Assembly: GCA_903885595.1 (NCBI GenBank)
Contig: CAISJJ010000110.1
Span: 1-64,000 of the forward strand
Direction of reading: 5' to 3'
DNA from: an uncultured Bacteroidales bacterium
Lineage (GTDB): Bacteria; Bacteroidota; Bacteroidia; Bacteroidales; FEN-979
DNA: 64,000 nucleotides
Positions 53,354 to 62,591 of the stretch are shown here, one piece after another (the stretch's first letter is position 1; every line of letters starts with the position of its first letter). The notes beneath the pieces are model-generated. The model did no database searches and was not told the origin of the DNA. It worked only from the letters and a program-made list of their open reading frames with translations. Made by a program: the position numbers and the translations under genes.

Positions 53354-55294
53354 TCACAGATAAAATTCCTTACAATCGCGGTTTATCATATTCGATATAC
53401 GAATGCTTTTGATGAAAATCGCAGGTCCTTCGATGGTGAAAATTGTGGCAGTGTTGTTTAATACGGTATTATAAATAGTAAATTCGACATCCTCCCCCGG
53501 ATCAATTTCGGCATTGATGTGGTTGATCTTAATGCTGGTTTTCTCCTGTGCAGCTGATGGCTGTTTTTTAAAAGAAATAGAAAACTGCTTGTACTTTGAG
53601 TAGTAAACAATCAATATTTTATTTGAAACGGAGTCAATCCTGGTATCATTTACGCCAGGCACTTTAAGCTGGGCCAGGGCGATGAGGGCATCCTCCGATT
53701 TAAAGGCCTGTTTGTAAAGTATCCGGTAACCGGGTTCCTGCGTTTTTTTTATTGCACTCAGAAAAGCGCTGTCATGCTGAAAAACCACCTGAGAAATTTC
53801 CGATTTGGCATAGAAATAATAACTCCATTCAAAGTTCTGCACTGTCAATCCACTGGCCATATAGGACGGATTAATCCATAAATCAGCGCCATATATATTT
53901 GAATTCTGCGGAATTGCTTTAAATTTTTCCGATTTCACCATTTCGTCAACTGCAAGCAAACGGAGATTGGCCTGACGAATATCACGGGTAATATAAAAAT
54001 TAGAAAAATCAGTAAGAAAGCCACAAAAAACAAACCCGACAGAGACCACCAGGGCGGTAATATGTCTCAATAAAGTGAAATTACGGGTTAGATTTAATAA
54101 TAATGCTGTCACAACGGATAAAAAAAGCAGTACCCCGAAAAATGAAAAGAAAGTAGTTACATATCCCAACATGTTTTGTGTTGTAACGAAAAAAATATAT
54201 TTTTCAGTCAGTGCCAGTGGAATATGCGGAAAAAAGGTGAGCATCACCGCCAGGAGAAACCCGATCAGAATTGTGCGGTACGATGTTTTTGGAATTCTGA
54301 TTAAAAGATAATAGCTCATCCCGAGGATCAGTATTGATTTTACAATCCATTCAACACGTGCATGCGCAAACAGGTAGGGCACAATGTTATGATAGCCGTC
54401 AATTAAATCAGTTCTGACAGGAAAAAAATCACGTGAAGTATCATATACCATCAAGGGGAAAGCACTGTAGGACAAACTCCACAATACAGTGAAAAATGAA
54501 TTGAGAATGGTATTGTTTTCGGCCATCTTATTGCCAAGATACTGAGATGGATGATAATGACCGTATATGACATAGGCTGACAAATAGCTTATGATGACAA
54601 TGAGAAAAGGAAGGAATTGAAATAAAACATCCTTCATCAGCGAAAACCCTCTTTTCCCTTCCTGGTAAGCGTTGTAAATGATTGAGAGGAATGCAAACCA
54701 TATAAACAGGATGTACATCTCATAAAACAATAAACCAAATGCAAACAGAAAAGCAGAAAGGATTAAAGCCCGGTAATTTTTCTTTTTCTGGTATTGATGG
54801 ATCAGCAGATAGGCAAGTAAAAGGAGTGAGAAAGAGAAGGTGAAAATAAACGGATAGTTGACAAATAAACTGGTATGACGGGAAACCTGGGCAGTAACAA
54901 AAAAAAGAAGGACGAACAAAGCAGATAATTCCTTTGATTTCGTAATGATCAGAACAATCCTGTAAAAGAGAAAAAGACAAAATAAAACAGGAATAACCAG
55001 GAAAAGTTTGACCACGAACATGTTGTCCCAGGCAAAAGGCAGACTTTGAATGGGCAATGTAATAAAAAACTGAAAGCGGCCCTGTAATTCAGCAATGAGT
55101 TTGGCATTTGAAAAATGCTTGCCAAACCTGGTGATTAAATAGGTGGACATGTCATCTCCACAGGCCAGCCCGGTATTGAACCACGGGTAAATTGTTATTA
55201 TAACAATCACCAGCAACGAGATATAATAAAAAACGTTACTGTTTAAAGGTATTTTGTCTTTTAAGACAAACCGGGTAATTTTTTTAACATCCAT
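53354..55294 (-). CDS. Polytopic membrane protein, GT-C/GtrII-like glycosyltransferase candidate
   Basis: 646 aa. About eleven hydrophobic helices occupy residues 20-455, followed by a C-terminal extracytoplasmic domain of about 180 residues. The first external loop has TGLACGDDMSTYLITRFGK, with adjacent acidic residues as needed in GT-C enzymes that use polyprenyl-phosphate sugars. No family could be named with certainty. It is the last gene in the strand series that includes the O-acetylation genes, 48 bp after the AlgX-like gene. Confidence 0.7.
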   Translation of the reverse strand: MDVKKITRFVLKDKIPLNSNVFYYISLLVIVIITIYPWFNTGLACGDDMSTYLITRFGKHFSNAKLIAELQGRFQFFITLPIQSLPFAWDNMFVVKLFLVIPVLFCLFLFYRIVLIITKSKELSALFVLLFFVTAQVSRHTSLFVNYPFIFTFSFSLLLLAYLLIHQYQKKKNYRALILSAFLFAFGLLFYEMYILFIWFAFLSIIYNAYQEGKRGFSLMKDVLFQFLPFLIVIISYLSAYVIYGHYHPSQYLGNKMAENNTILNSFFTVLWSLSYSAFPLMVYDTSRDFFPVRTDLIDGYHNIVPYLFAHARVEWIVKSILILGMSYYLLIRIPKTSYRTILIGFLLAVMLTFFPHIPLALTEKYIFFVTTQNMLGYVTTFFSFFGVLLFLSVVTALLLNLTRNFTLLRHITALVVSVGFVFCGFLTDFSNFYITRDIRQANLRLLAVDEMVKSEKFKAIPQNSNIYGADLWINPSYMASGLTVQNFEWSYYFYAKSEISQVVFQHDSAFLSAIKKTQEPGYRILYKQAFKSEDALIALAQLKVPGVNDTRIDSVSNKILIVYYSKYKQFSISFKKQPSAAQEKTSIKINHINAEIDPGEDVEFTIYNTVLNNTATIFTIEGPAIFIKSIRISNMINRDCKEFYL

Positions 55295-55342
55295 CTATTC
55301 AACAAATTATTAAGACTGAACCAAAACCAAAATACATACACT

Positions 55343-56635
55343 TTAATCTTTCTTCTTTATTTCATCAATGAAAAGATTGATTGCATCTCTTCTCACAATT
55401 TCAGACAACGGCAGGTTGTTTTCCGTGGCTTTCACCTTTTCCAGGGCAAGCCAAGCGGAATCGGCCAGGATCTGGTTCTCAATTTTCCTGATCGGATTGT
55501 TCGGGGTTGTATCAAATTCGGCATAAAGCCGGTCAATTACCCCGGCGCCGGGATTACCGCTTCCTGCGCCTACCTGAAGCAGCACGACGATATTTTGCCG
55601 ATCAACGGCCTCCCTGAGGTTAACCTCCCAGGTGTATTTCATCTTTGTAAAACTATCAGGATATATATCCTTGTCATAATACCAGATCTCCTGATTCCTG
55701 AACAGATTCTGAATAATAGGCTGCTCCCACCAGCCCCAGAAAAAACTGTCGGCAATAAACAGCGCCGAGGGTTTAGGCTGGGTTGTGTCGGTTTTGAAAT
55801 GAAAACAGGGATAGGCCAGCATCTCATGAGGGGCATCCCAGATAAGGTTCATCGTTTTATTTATGTCATCGTCCTTATGACGGGGTTCCCAACTGGTCTC
55901 CATCGAATCAAGGATCATACGGGGCATTGTGAATCCCGTCTTTCTTTCAAAATACCTGATGGCCGAATCGGCAGCCAGAAACGACCCCCAGTCACTCCAG
56001 TGAACGCCTGTGGGAGGAATCAACCGGTACCGTGAGGTGTCTTTCATGGCAATGAACCAGGGATTAAAATCGAGTACATTGACCCCGGCTTCAAGCGCCT
56101 TTTTAGTAAAATAATCCCGGCCTGTCTGATGTGGTTTCGCTTTCAGGAACCGATCCGGAATTAATTCAGGGTACAACGAGCCTTTATCAGGAGGAATGAT
56201 GACCACAACAAAAATCCGCTTGTTTTCCCAGAGATAATTCTGGACAAACCGGAGCATTTTAACTTTTTCATCAATGAAATGCTCGCCGGGAAAATCCTGA
56301 CCCATATACCCCCGGATATAACCAGTCGCAAATAACTCATTACGTTTGCCAACCACAACCCGCTCGGCATGCGGGATTGAAAACAGACTAAAATCCACCT
56401 GGTTGAATAACCTGACAAAATCAGGTTTAAAGCCGATGGAATCCTCCAGGTTTTTACGGTATTGCTCCTGGTAGTCGCCCTTCATAAATGTCGAACAGGA
56501 TAAAACCGGCATGGGCGTGGATGTAAATACACCCGAAAGCGGCCTGGATGAAACCAAACCAAACTGCATCTGAACGTAGGGAAAGACGAGCAGCAAAAGA
56601 ATGACAAACAGGATGGTCCATTTAATCAATTTCAT
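55343..56635 (-). CDS. AlgX/AlgJ-like SGNH-fold protein (paralogue 2)
   Basis: 430 aa from ATG 56635; the track start lies inside the MBOAT gene. An N-terminal helix (IKWTILFVILLLLVFPYV) anchors it in the membrane. Family motifs are VVIIPPDKGSLYPELIP, KDTSRYRLIPPTGVHWSDWG and LFIADSFFWG. It follows the MBOAT gene with a one-base gap, so the two are likely partners: MBOAT brings acetyl across the membrane, this protein transfers it to glycan hydroxyls. Confidence 0.85.
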   Translation of the reverse strand: MKLIKWTILFVILLLLVFPYVQMQFGLVSSRPLSGVFTSTPMPVLSCSTFMKGDYQEQYRKNLEDSIGFKPDFVRLFNQVDFSLFSIPHAERVVVGKRNELFATGYIRGYMGQDFPGEHFIDEKVKMLRFVQNYLWENKRIFVVVIIPPDKGSLYPELIPDRFLKAKPHQTGRDYFTKKALEAGVNVLDFNPWFIAMKDTSRYRLIPPTGVHWSDWGSFLAADSAIRYFERKTGFTMPRMILDSMETSWEPRHKDDDINKTMNLIWDAPHEMLAYPCFHFKTDTTQPKPSALFIADSFFWGWWEQPIIQNLFRNQEIWYYDKDIYPDSFTKMKYTWEVNLREAVDRQNIVVLLQVGAGSGNPGAGVIDRLYAEFDTTPNNPIRKIENQILADSAWLALEKVKATENNLPLSEIVRRDAINLFIDEIKKKD

Positions 56636-56636
56636 C

Positions 56637-58094
56637 TTAGAACCTGAAATAAATGAATGGACTGAACCCGGAGGAGGTGATCGTAGCTTCGCTAAGTACA
56701 AACAGGAGGATCGCGATGACAGCGGACGTGATCATCAGGGCATTGCCGGGATTGAAATAGAGTTTTTCGATCCAGGATTCGATTTTTTTAAAACCGCCCC
56801 AGAAAGAGAAAAGAATAGCAATTACCAGCATGGTCCAGAATTTCGGGTTAAGCCATACCATGTTCTCGCCGCCCTGGAAGAGGAAGAGCCGGCGGATAAA
56901 AAACCAGGCTTCGTCGAGCGACTGCGACCGGAAGATAAGCCACCCGATCATGAGCAGGAAAAAGGTAAGGACGATGGAGGGGATCTTCCCTGCCTTTTTC
57001 AGGTACTTCAGCAGGAAGAGCCTGTCGATGATCAGGAACACCCCCATGTATGCGCCCCACAGAATGAAGGTCCAGGCGGCGCCGTGCCAGAAGCCACACA
57101 ACAGGAAGGTTACGGTGGTGGCAATGAGGTAAATGATCTTGTCGGCCCTGAGCCCCAGGTAATGTTCTTTTGGCAGCTTACGCGATGTGGCATAGGCAAG
57201 CGGAAGAAAGATATAGTCGCGGAACCAGAACGAAAGGGTCATATGCCACCGGCGCCAGAACTCGGTAATGCTTTGCGACACATAGGGTGAGTTGAAATTC
57301 TCGGGCAGCCTGAAGCCTAACATCCGCGCCAGACCGATGGCCATGTCGGAATAACCCGAAAAGTCGAAATAGATCTGAAAAGTATAGGCAATCGCACCGA
57401 TCCAGGCCATTCCGCTTGACAATTCTGCAGAGGAAAGGGCAAAAATTTCATTAACCGTAACACCCAGTACATCGGCAATAAGGACCTTCTTCGCAAGTCC
57501 GATGATAAACCGGTAAAACCCGGTAAGGCGGTAATCGATGTGATCCTGCGCCGACCGGTCGGCGATCTGGGCAGCAATCTGGCCCGGCCTTACAATGGGC
57601 CCCGATAAAAGCTGCGGGAACATGAATATATAGAGTGCGTAATCCTGTAATTTTTGAAAAACCGGTTGTTGTTTTTTACGTACTTCAAAGGTATATGCCA
57701 GTTTTTGAAAAGTAATGAAAGAAATGCCAACAGGCAGCGCAATTTTTGTCCATTCGGCCGGTTTTGATCCAAACCAGCCCAGCATCACCTGGAACTGGTC
57801 GACAAAGAAATTCATATATTTAAAATAGAGCAGCAGGGCCAGGTTCAGGGCAACGGAAATCCAGAACAAAGCGCTGCGCGCCGATCCGGTTTTCAGGCTC
57901 ATTTGCCTTACAAGCACAAAATCAACCACGACCGACCCCATGAGCACAAATACAAACAACGGGGCTCCCCATGCATAGAAAAAAACGCTGGCAATGAGCA
58001 GGACCCAATTCTTGTAACGCTGGTCGATCAGGAAATAGACGATCAGAAAGAAAGGCAGGAAATAGAGCAAAAATAAACTGCTGCTGAAGATCAT
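56637..58094 (-). CDS. MBOAT-family O-acyltransferase (AlgI/DltB type)
   Basis: 485 aa, ten or more membrane helices. MBOAT signatures: FSGYSDMAIGLARMLGFRLPENF, SITEFWRRWHMTLSFWFRDYIFLPL and the catalytic His in LLCGFWHGAAWTFILWG. Homologues move acetyl groups from the cytoplasm to periplasmic transferases of the AlgX/AlgJ/DltD kind. It sits between two AlgX-like genes (3 bp after one, 1 bp before the other) and is the only MBOAT seen for three AlgX-like proteins. Confidence 0.95.
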   Translation of the reverse strand: MIFSSSLFLLYFLPFFLIVYFLIDQRYKNWVLLIASVFFYAWGAPLFVFVLMGSVVVDFVLVRQMSLKTGSARSALFWISVALNLALLLYFKYMNFFVDQFQVMLGWFGSKPAEWTKIALPVGISFITFQKLAYTFEVRKKQQPVFQKLQDYALYIFMFPQLLSGPIVRPGQIAAQIADRSAQDHIDYRLTGFYRFIIGLAKKVLIADVLGVTVNEIFALSSAELSSGMAWIGAIAYTFQIYFDFSGYSDMAIGLARMLGFRLPENFNSPYVSQSITEFWRRWHMTLSFWFRDYIFLPLAYATSRKLPKEHYLGLRADKIIYLIATTVTFLLCGFWHGAAWTFILWGAYMGVFLIIDRLFLLKYLKKAGKIPSIVLTFFLLMIGWLIFRSQSLDEAWFFIRRLFLFQGGENMVWLNPKFWTMLVIAILFSFWGGFKKIESWIEKLYFNPGNALMITSAVIAILLFVLSEATITSSGFSPFIYFRF

Positions 58095-58097
58095 AGG

Positions 58098-59396
58098 TTA
58101 ATTGTATTTGGAAATTCGTTTCAATTCATTGTTATACAGAAAAATTGCATCAGTCAATGCAACCGCCTCCACCGGAAGGTTCTGTTCCCTTGCCTTTTCT
58201 TCCAGCATAGCCATCATGCCGGGACTCGACCTGAAGTTCTCAATGATCCGTTTTACCGGGGTATTGCCCGCATAATAGTACTCGTATGCCCGGTCGACAA
58301 ATCCGTAACCAAGATTACCGTACCCGGCATTGGTCTGCATCAGGATGACCACCTTCTGCCGGCTGATCGCCTGGTCGAGGTCTACATATGCGGTACTTGT
58401 CTGCCTGATCAGTTGCATCGGGTATACCTCTTTGTCATAATACCACATTTCAACCTGGTTGAAGGTGTTTTTAATGATTCCGTTGTCGTGCCAGTACCAG
58501 TAAAAACTATCACTGATGAACAGGGCCGGGGGTTTTGGCAATGAATCATTGTATTCGTGATGAAAAACGGGATAGGTCATCACCGGGACCGGAATCCGCC
58601 ACATCAGGTTCAAAACCCGGTCGAGGTCATTATCCTTGCGGCGTGCAACAGGTTCGTAAACAAGGCTGTCGAGCACCATGTGCGGAAGAGCCCGGTTGAG
58701 CCGCACTTCCAGGTATCTTATCAGCGAATCGGCACAAAGCCAGGCGCCATAGCAACTCCAGTGGATACCCGTTTTTGGATAGAGTATGTGGCGTGAAGTA
58801 TCTTTCATGCTGATCAGCCATTGGTTGAAATCAATCAGGTTGATCCCGTTTTTCTGCATCTGACTGCAGTAATAATCATTGTTGGTTAATCCCTTTTTCA
58901 ATTTCATAAAGCGATCGGGGATCGTTTCAGGATAATAGAATCCTTTGCCAGGCGCCATGATCACCAGCAAGGTTACACCTTTTTTTGTTAAAAAATAATC
59001 CTGCAGATATTTTAACCGGGCAACTTTGTCATCGATGTACTTTTTTCCGGCGAAATCATTCCCCAGAAAAGCATCAATATGTGAATCGGCCTGGATATAA
59101 TTATTTTCGCCAACAATCATGCGGGAAGCATGTGGAATAGAAAACAGCGTGAAATCGAATTGGTTGAATAACCTGGTAAAGTTGTTGTGAAAACCAATCG
59201 TCCGGTCCATGTGCGGGGTCATCTTTGCCTGGTACTCCCCCGATGTGACCGCAGCCAGGCTGAACAACGGCCTCGGGCTTGGTTGAAAATACCCTTCGAG
59301 ACCCCTTGATTTAAAAAGATTCGACACCTTCTGCACGGTAGGAAAAGCGAGCGCCAGTATTATGATCAGAAAAATTGTGCTTTTGGTCCACGTCAT
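58098..59396 (-). CDS. AlgX/AlgJ-like SGNH-fold protein (paralogue 3)
   Basis: 432 aa from ATG 59396 (the track start is a TTG). N-terminal helix TIFLIIILALAFPTV, family motifs VIMAPGKGFYYPETIP, KDTSRHILYPKTGIHWSCYG and LFISDSFYWYWH. It is closer in pattern to paralogue 2 than to paralogue 1 (both have HDNGIIKN/WEQPIIQN-type loops). Directly upstream of the MBOAT gene. Confidence 0.85.
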   Translation of the reverse strand: MTWTKSTIFLIIILALAFPTVQKVSNLFKSRGLEGYFQPSPRPLFSLAAVTSGEYQAKMTPHMDRTIGFHNNFTRLFNQFDFTLFSIPHASRMIVGENNYIQADSHIDAFLGNDFAGKKYIDDKVARLKYLQDYFLTKKGVTLLVIMAPGKGFYYPETIPDRFMKLKKGLTNNDYYCSQMQKNGINLIDFNQWLISMKDTSRHILYPKTGIHWSCYGAWLCADSLIRYLEVRLNRALPHMVLDSLVYEPVARRKDNDLDRVLNLMWRIPVPVMTYPVFHHEYNDSLPKPPALFISDSFYWYWHDNGIIKNTFNQVEMWYYDKEVYPMQLIRQTSTAYVDLDQAISRQKVVILMQTNAGYGNLGYGFVDRAYEYYYAGNTPVKRIIENFRSSPGMMAMLEEKAREQNLPVEAVALTDAIFLYNNELKRISKYN

Positions 59397-59474
59397 CCGG
59401 CAATCAATTAACAGCAACTTTTGATGGGAAGTTCAATGAAATATCGGCAAAGGTAGTGATTTTGGGATTTACGA

Positions 59475-61253
59475 TCATTCCCATCCATAATGATATCTGA
59501 TTTCCAGGTCGTCTGCATAAAGGAGCGCGAGTTTTGGATTTTTGATGAAAATGTTAATTTGAAGCGTTGAATCATATACATCGGGAATGATGAAGGTTTT
59601 ATTCACCTTCGACCAGGTATCCTGGTTTTGTATGAGTCCATCGAGCGGTTGGTCATCGCCGAACAGGATCTCGTTCCCGCGGGTCAGGGTATAACTCAGG
59701 GAGGCGCCGGTAGGCTGGTTCTCTGTTTTAAATGCCCGGATTTCAACATCCATCAGCTTGGGGAACGGATAGCCGAACGCATCCAACCGGGTAGAAAATA
59801 ACGGAGTTATACCATCTTTTTCAGTTGCAGCTATGCTGTATTGACCCGATCGTGAAAACAGCTGTGATGGTTTAAAAACCGGAGAAAGCGCCATGTTCTC
59901 GAAATCGTTTTGCCAGGTTTGAACCTGGCGGACAGGCGAAAGGATTCGTGCCCGCTGGAGGTTCCACAGGTAATGCTCCCAATCCCAGGTGGAACCGTAA
60001 TAACAGCGTTCGAAGCGGTATAACGAGGTGGTAAACCTCAGGTTAAAGTAGGTAAAAAGGAACAGCAGAAAGAACAGCGCCGTGCTGAGCCAGAATTTCC
60101 TGATGTTGAATAACTCTGTAGTAAAATATCCGAAGGGAACCGCCAGGATGGTGTAATATTCAATGTAGGAGCGCTGACCGTAACTACAGCCGAAATACCA
60201 CATTTTCCAGGAGGCACAGATCAAGGTCACCATGATAAACAAACCGGCAATCAGACAGCCATTCTGCTTTTTCCGGAACAACATGATAAAGATGCCAGCC
60301 AGGAAGAAAAAAATAAGGGGCGTATAGGTCAGCAATCCGTTCACCGGGGAAAAGAGAACCCCGGCAATCTTTGGATGAAAAAAGTTGGTGAATCCCTCGC
60401 CGCGATATGAAAAATGGAGCCAGTTTCCGGAGAGATACTTCCAGTAAATAAGTTGTGGCATAAAGACTATGAAAAGGATCGAAAGAAAACTCAGGATGAA
60501 CCTGGGTTTCAGAAATGCTTTAATACGATGGAGCCATCCGGCAGGACCTGCCGAATCCCAGCCAAAGAAGAGCAATCCCAGCAGAATATTGGTCGGGCGG
60601 ATGAGGATGGCCAGTGAAAGGGTTATGCTCAGCACGATGAACCAGCGCCGGGATTCCGAACCCTGATATCGCTTCAAGGCGAAGAGAAACAGGCCAAAGA
60701 GGAAAAAGGAATAGACATGCGACATCATCCCATCGATGAGTGAATAGTAAAAGAGATTGGTCCCCAGGAAAATCACAAGGATGACAAAAAAGCTGACCAC
60801 CGGCTGAAAATAGTAATCCAGGAACTTTTTCAGGAACCATAAACCAAGGAGCAGGTAGACAACAGCTGACAAGCTCATCATGCGCATAAACAGCATCGAA
60901 AAACCCTTTTCGTTATCATAACCGGCAATCCCGGATACAAGGGCGGCGGTAGCGAAGAATGGAGAGGCCATCATCGCAACGCCATAGGTATATTTCGTAT
61001 CGATTTTATTGTTCAGCGTATCAAGGCTGAATCCTCCGCCGGTCTGCACATCCAGATCGGCCGGCATCTTATGCGTATCGAAATGGTAATAAAAAGTTGC
61101 AGGAAGGTAAATATAGTACCCGGCCCGGTCGGACCACAGTTCGCTGCGGTCTGAAAAACGCGCGGCATCCTTGTGAAAAAACCAGGCAAGCACAAGCGAT
61201 GCAAGGAATAAGGCATAAAAAAACCAGCTTTCGAATTTTAAATTTTTCCGCAT
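59475..61253 (-). CDS. Polytopic GT-C-like glycosyltransferase with C-terminal beta domain
   Basis: 592 aa from ATG 61253. Helices run from about 15 to 425; the first loop has RSELWSDRAGYYIYLPATFYYHFDTHKMP, where acidic residues sit as in ArnT/PMT-type GT-C enzymes. The last 150 residues (NDFENMALSPVF...LLYADDLEIRYHYGW) are an extracytoplasmic beta-sandwich-like domain similar to those at 38.1 and 61.3 kb. Likely transfers a polyprenyl-phosphate-linked sugar on the outer face of the inner membrane. Family assignment by architecture. Confidence 0.75.
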   Translation of the reverse strand: MRKNLKFESWFFYALFLASLVLAWFFHKDAARFSDRSELWSDRAGYYIYLPATFYYHFDTHKMPADLDVQTGGGFSLDTLNNKIDTKYTYGVAMMASPFFATAALVSGIAGYDNEKGFSMLFMRMMSLSAVVYLLLGLWFLKKFLDYYFQPVVSFFVILVIFLGTNLFYYSLIDGMMSHVYSFFLFGLFLFALKRYQGSESRRWFIVLSITLSLAILIRPTNILLGLLFFGWDSAGPAGWLHRIKAFLKPRFILSFLSILFIVFMPQLIYWKYLSGNWLHFSYRGEGFTNFFHPKIAGVLFSPVNGLLTYTPLIFFFLAGIFIMLFRKKQNGCLIAGLFIMVTLICASWKMWYFGCSYGQRSYIEYYTILAVPFGYFTTELFNIRKFWLSTALFFLLFLFTYFNLRFTTSLYRFERCYYGSTWDWEHYLWNLQRARILSPVRQVQTWQNDFENMALSPVFKPSQLFSRSGQYSIAATEKDGITPLFSTRLDAFGYPFPKLMDVEIRAFKTENQPTGASLSYTLTRGNEILFGDDQPLDGLIQNQDTWSKVNKTFIIPDVYDSTLQINIFIKNPKLALLYADDLEIRYHYGWE

Positions 61254-61263
61254 CAGAAACAAT

Positions 61264-61335
61264 TATTTCGCTACCTCGCTATTTCGCTATTTCGCTACCT
61301 CGCTACCTCACTACCTCGCTATTTCGCTACTTCGC
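61264..61335. repeat. Tandem array CGCTACCT (8 bp), same family as meaB 3' array
   Basis: Nine 8-bp units (CGCTACCT, CGCTATTT, CACTACCT, CGCTACTT) filling the space between two minus-strand genes. Read on the sense strand it is AGGTAGCG, identical in family and orientation to the array ending meaB. The stop TAG of the upstream gene is its first unit. Confidence 0.94.
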
Positions 61336-62043
61336 AAACACTTTCACCTCCACATCATCCACCAGCATCTCCCCTTCCCCCCGGTACCAGAAATAGGCCT
61401 GCAGCACATCTTCGGGATCAGCGGGCGACGGAACACGATAATCAATCGAGACGTAGTTCCATTGGTTTGAAATAAGATTTTCAGTTTCCAGCCCGACAAA
61501 CATATATTTATAATTAGCCCCGTTGTGGTTGCAGGTAGCCACCAGCGAGCATTTCAGGTCGGCGGGAGGACAGGAAAACCAGACGAATCCACCAGCCCGG
61601 ATCCAAATAGAATTATCATTAGTCGCAACGGAATCAGGTGACACAGGAGATTGGATACGCTTTGGTAGAGAGGCCGGAATATCTTTGAACTTTATCCAGA
61701 GTCCGGGCGAAAAGGGAACCCCGGGATTCATTTTAAGGGACTGCTTGCTAAAATAGCCCGGTTCGGCCAGGTGTGATGCCGTATCATGGATGTTGCCCCA
61801 TTCAAAATCATGAAAAGTCAGGCGGCTCCCTCCACTTTCAAATTGTACAGGCAGTATTTCCCGCTCAACCCGCTCCAACGGATCAGGTGTTTGATGCGAA
61901 TCCAGGTAAGAAAGGGAATAATTCACCAGGATAAAAACCCCAAGCAGGAAAAGCGCAAGCAACACGGCAAAAACTGATCTACGGAAAGGTCCATTTTTAA
62001 ACACGAACAGAGTATTTAATCTAACGCAAAGTTCAAAATTCAA
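61327..62043 (-). CDS. Membrane-anchored protein with a beta-sandwich-like domain
   Basis: Up to 238 aa. No ATG precedes the single membrane helix (FAVLLALFLLGVFILVNYSL); candidate starts are TTG 62043 (inside a CAAAATTC repeat) or GTG 61989. The extracytoplasmic part (about 75-235) resembles the domain at 38.1 kb: LTFHDFEWGN, SKQSLKMNPG, NQWNYVSIDYRV and LQAYFWYRGEGEMLVDDVEV. It may bind or present a glycan. Its stop TAG lies in the AGGTAGCG array. Function unknown. Confidence 0.7.
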   Translation of the reverse strand: MNFELCVRLNTLFVFKNGPFRRSVFAVLLALFLLGVFILVNYSLSYLDSHQTPDPLERVEREILPVQFESGGSRLTFHDFEWGNIHDTASHLAEPGYFSKQSLKMNPGVPFSPGLWIKFKDIPASLPKRIQSPVSPDSVATNDNSIWIRAGGFVWFSCPPADLKCSLVATCNHNGANYKYMFVGLETENLISNQWNYVSIDYRVPSPADPEDVLQAYFWYRGEGEMLVDDVEVKVFAK

Positions 62044-62054
62044 AATCCGGGTAA

Positions 62055-62075
62055 TAAGAGACTATTTAAATTTTA
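62055..62075. repeat. Solo terminal repeat of the MITE-like family (left end)
   Basis: TAAGAGACTATTTAAATTTTA matches the left end of the elements at 14489 and 35457. No matching right end was found nearby. Confidence 0.6.
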
Positions 62076-62138
62076 TTGATTGAGCGCTCGTATACCAGTG
62101 AAGTTAACACATGGGACAGTGACATTCTTCCATGCGCT

Positions 62139-62304
62139 CCGTAGGTGCGCAATATTGGTAGAACGATGAGGTTTAGGAGCATTTCGCGCCGTAGGTGCGA
62201 AATTATTTCCCGGAGAATCAAATCCAAAATGCATTGCGCACCTACGGCGCGCTGAGCTCGGGGTGGGGGTATGCGGGCTACCAGGATTTGGCTCCTACGG
62301 AGCC
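62139..62304. repeat. Cluster of REP-like palindromes built on CCGTAGGTGCG
   Basis: CCGTAGGTGCGCAAT (62139) and its inverse ATTGCGCACCTACGG (62233), the palindrome ATTTCGCGCCGTAGGTGCGAAAT (62181-62203), and GGCTCCTACGGAGCC (62290-62304). Together they form several possible hairpins. The flanking 62076-62138 and 62305-62422 stretches show no gene. Confidence 0.8.
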
Positions 62305-62422
62305 GGAAAGGATTATTGAAAACAGTACCCTCAAACAGGAAGGATCTTGCTATTTTGAATTCTTCAGGTATAATTGCACTCATTCTATTAAATTTTCATC
62401 AAATTCCTGATTTGTATATTCA

Positions 62423-62591
62423 TCCTCAAATCCTCAAATCCTCAAATCCCAAAATCCTCAAATCCTCAAATCCTCAAATCCCAAAATCCCAAAATCCTCA
62501 AATCCCCAAATCCTCAAATCCCAAAATCCTCAAATCCCAAAATCCCAAAATCCCAAAATCCTCAAATCCCCAAATTTTCAAATCCCCAAAT
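62423..62591. repeat. Tandem array AAATCCTC / AAATCCCA (8 bp, about 21 units)
   Basis: About 169 bp of 8-bp units alternating between AAATCCTC, AAATCCCA and AAATCCCC in no fixed order. On the sense strand of the adjacent GT2 gene several units carry TGA, and the gene's TGA stop lies at its end. Confidence 0.96.
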
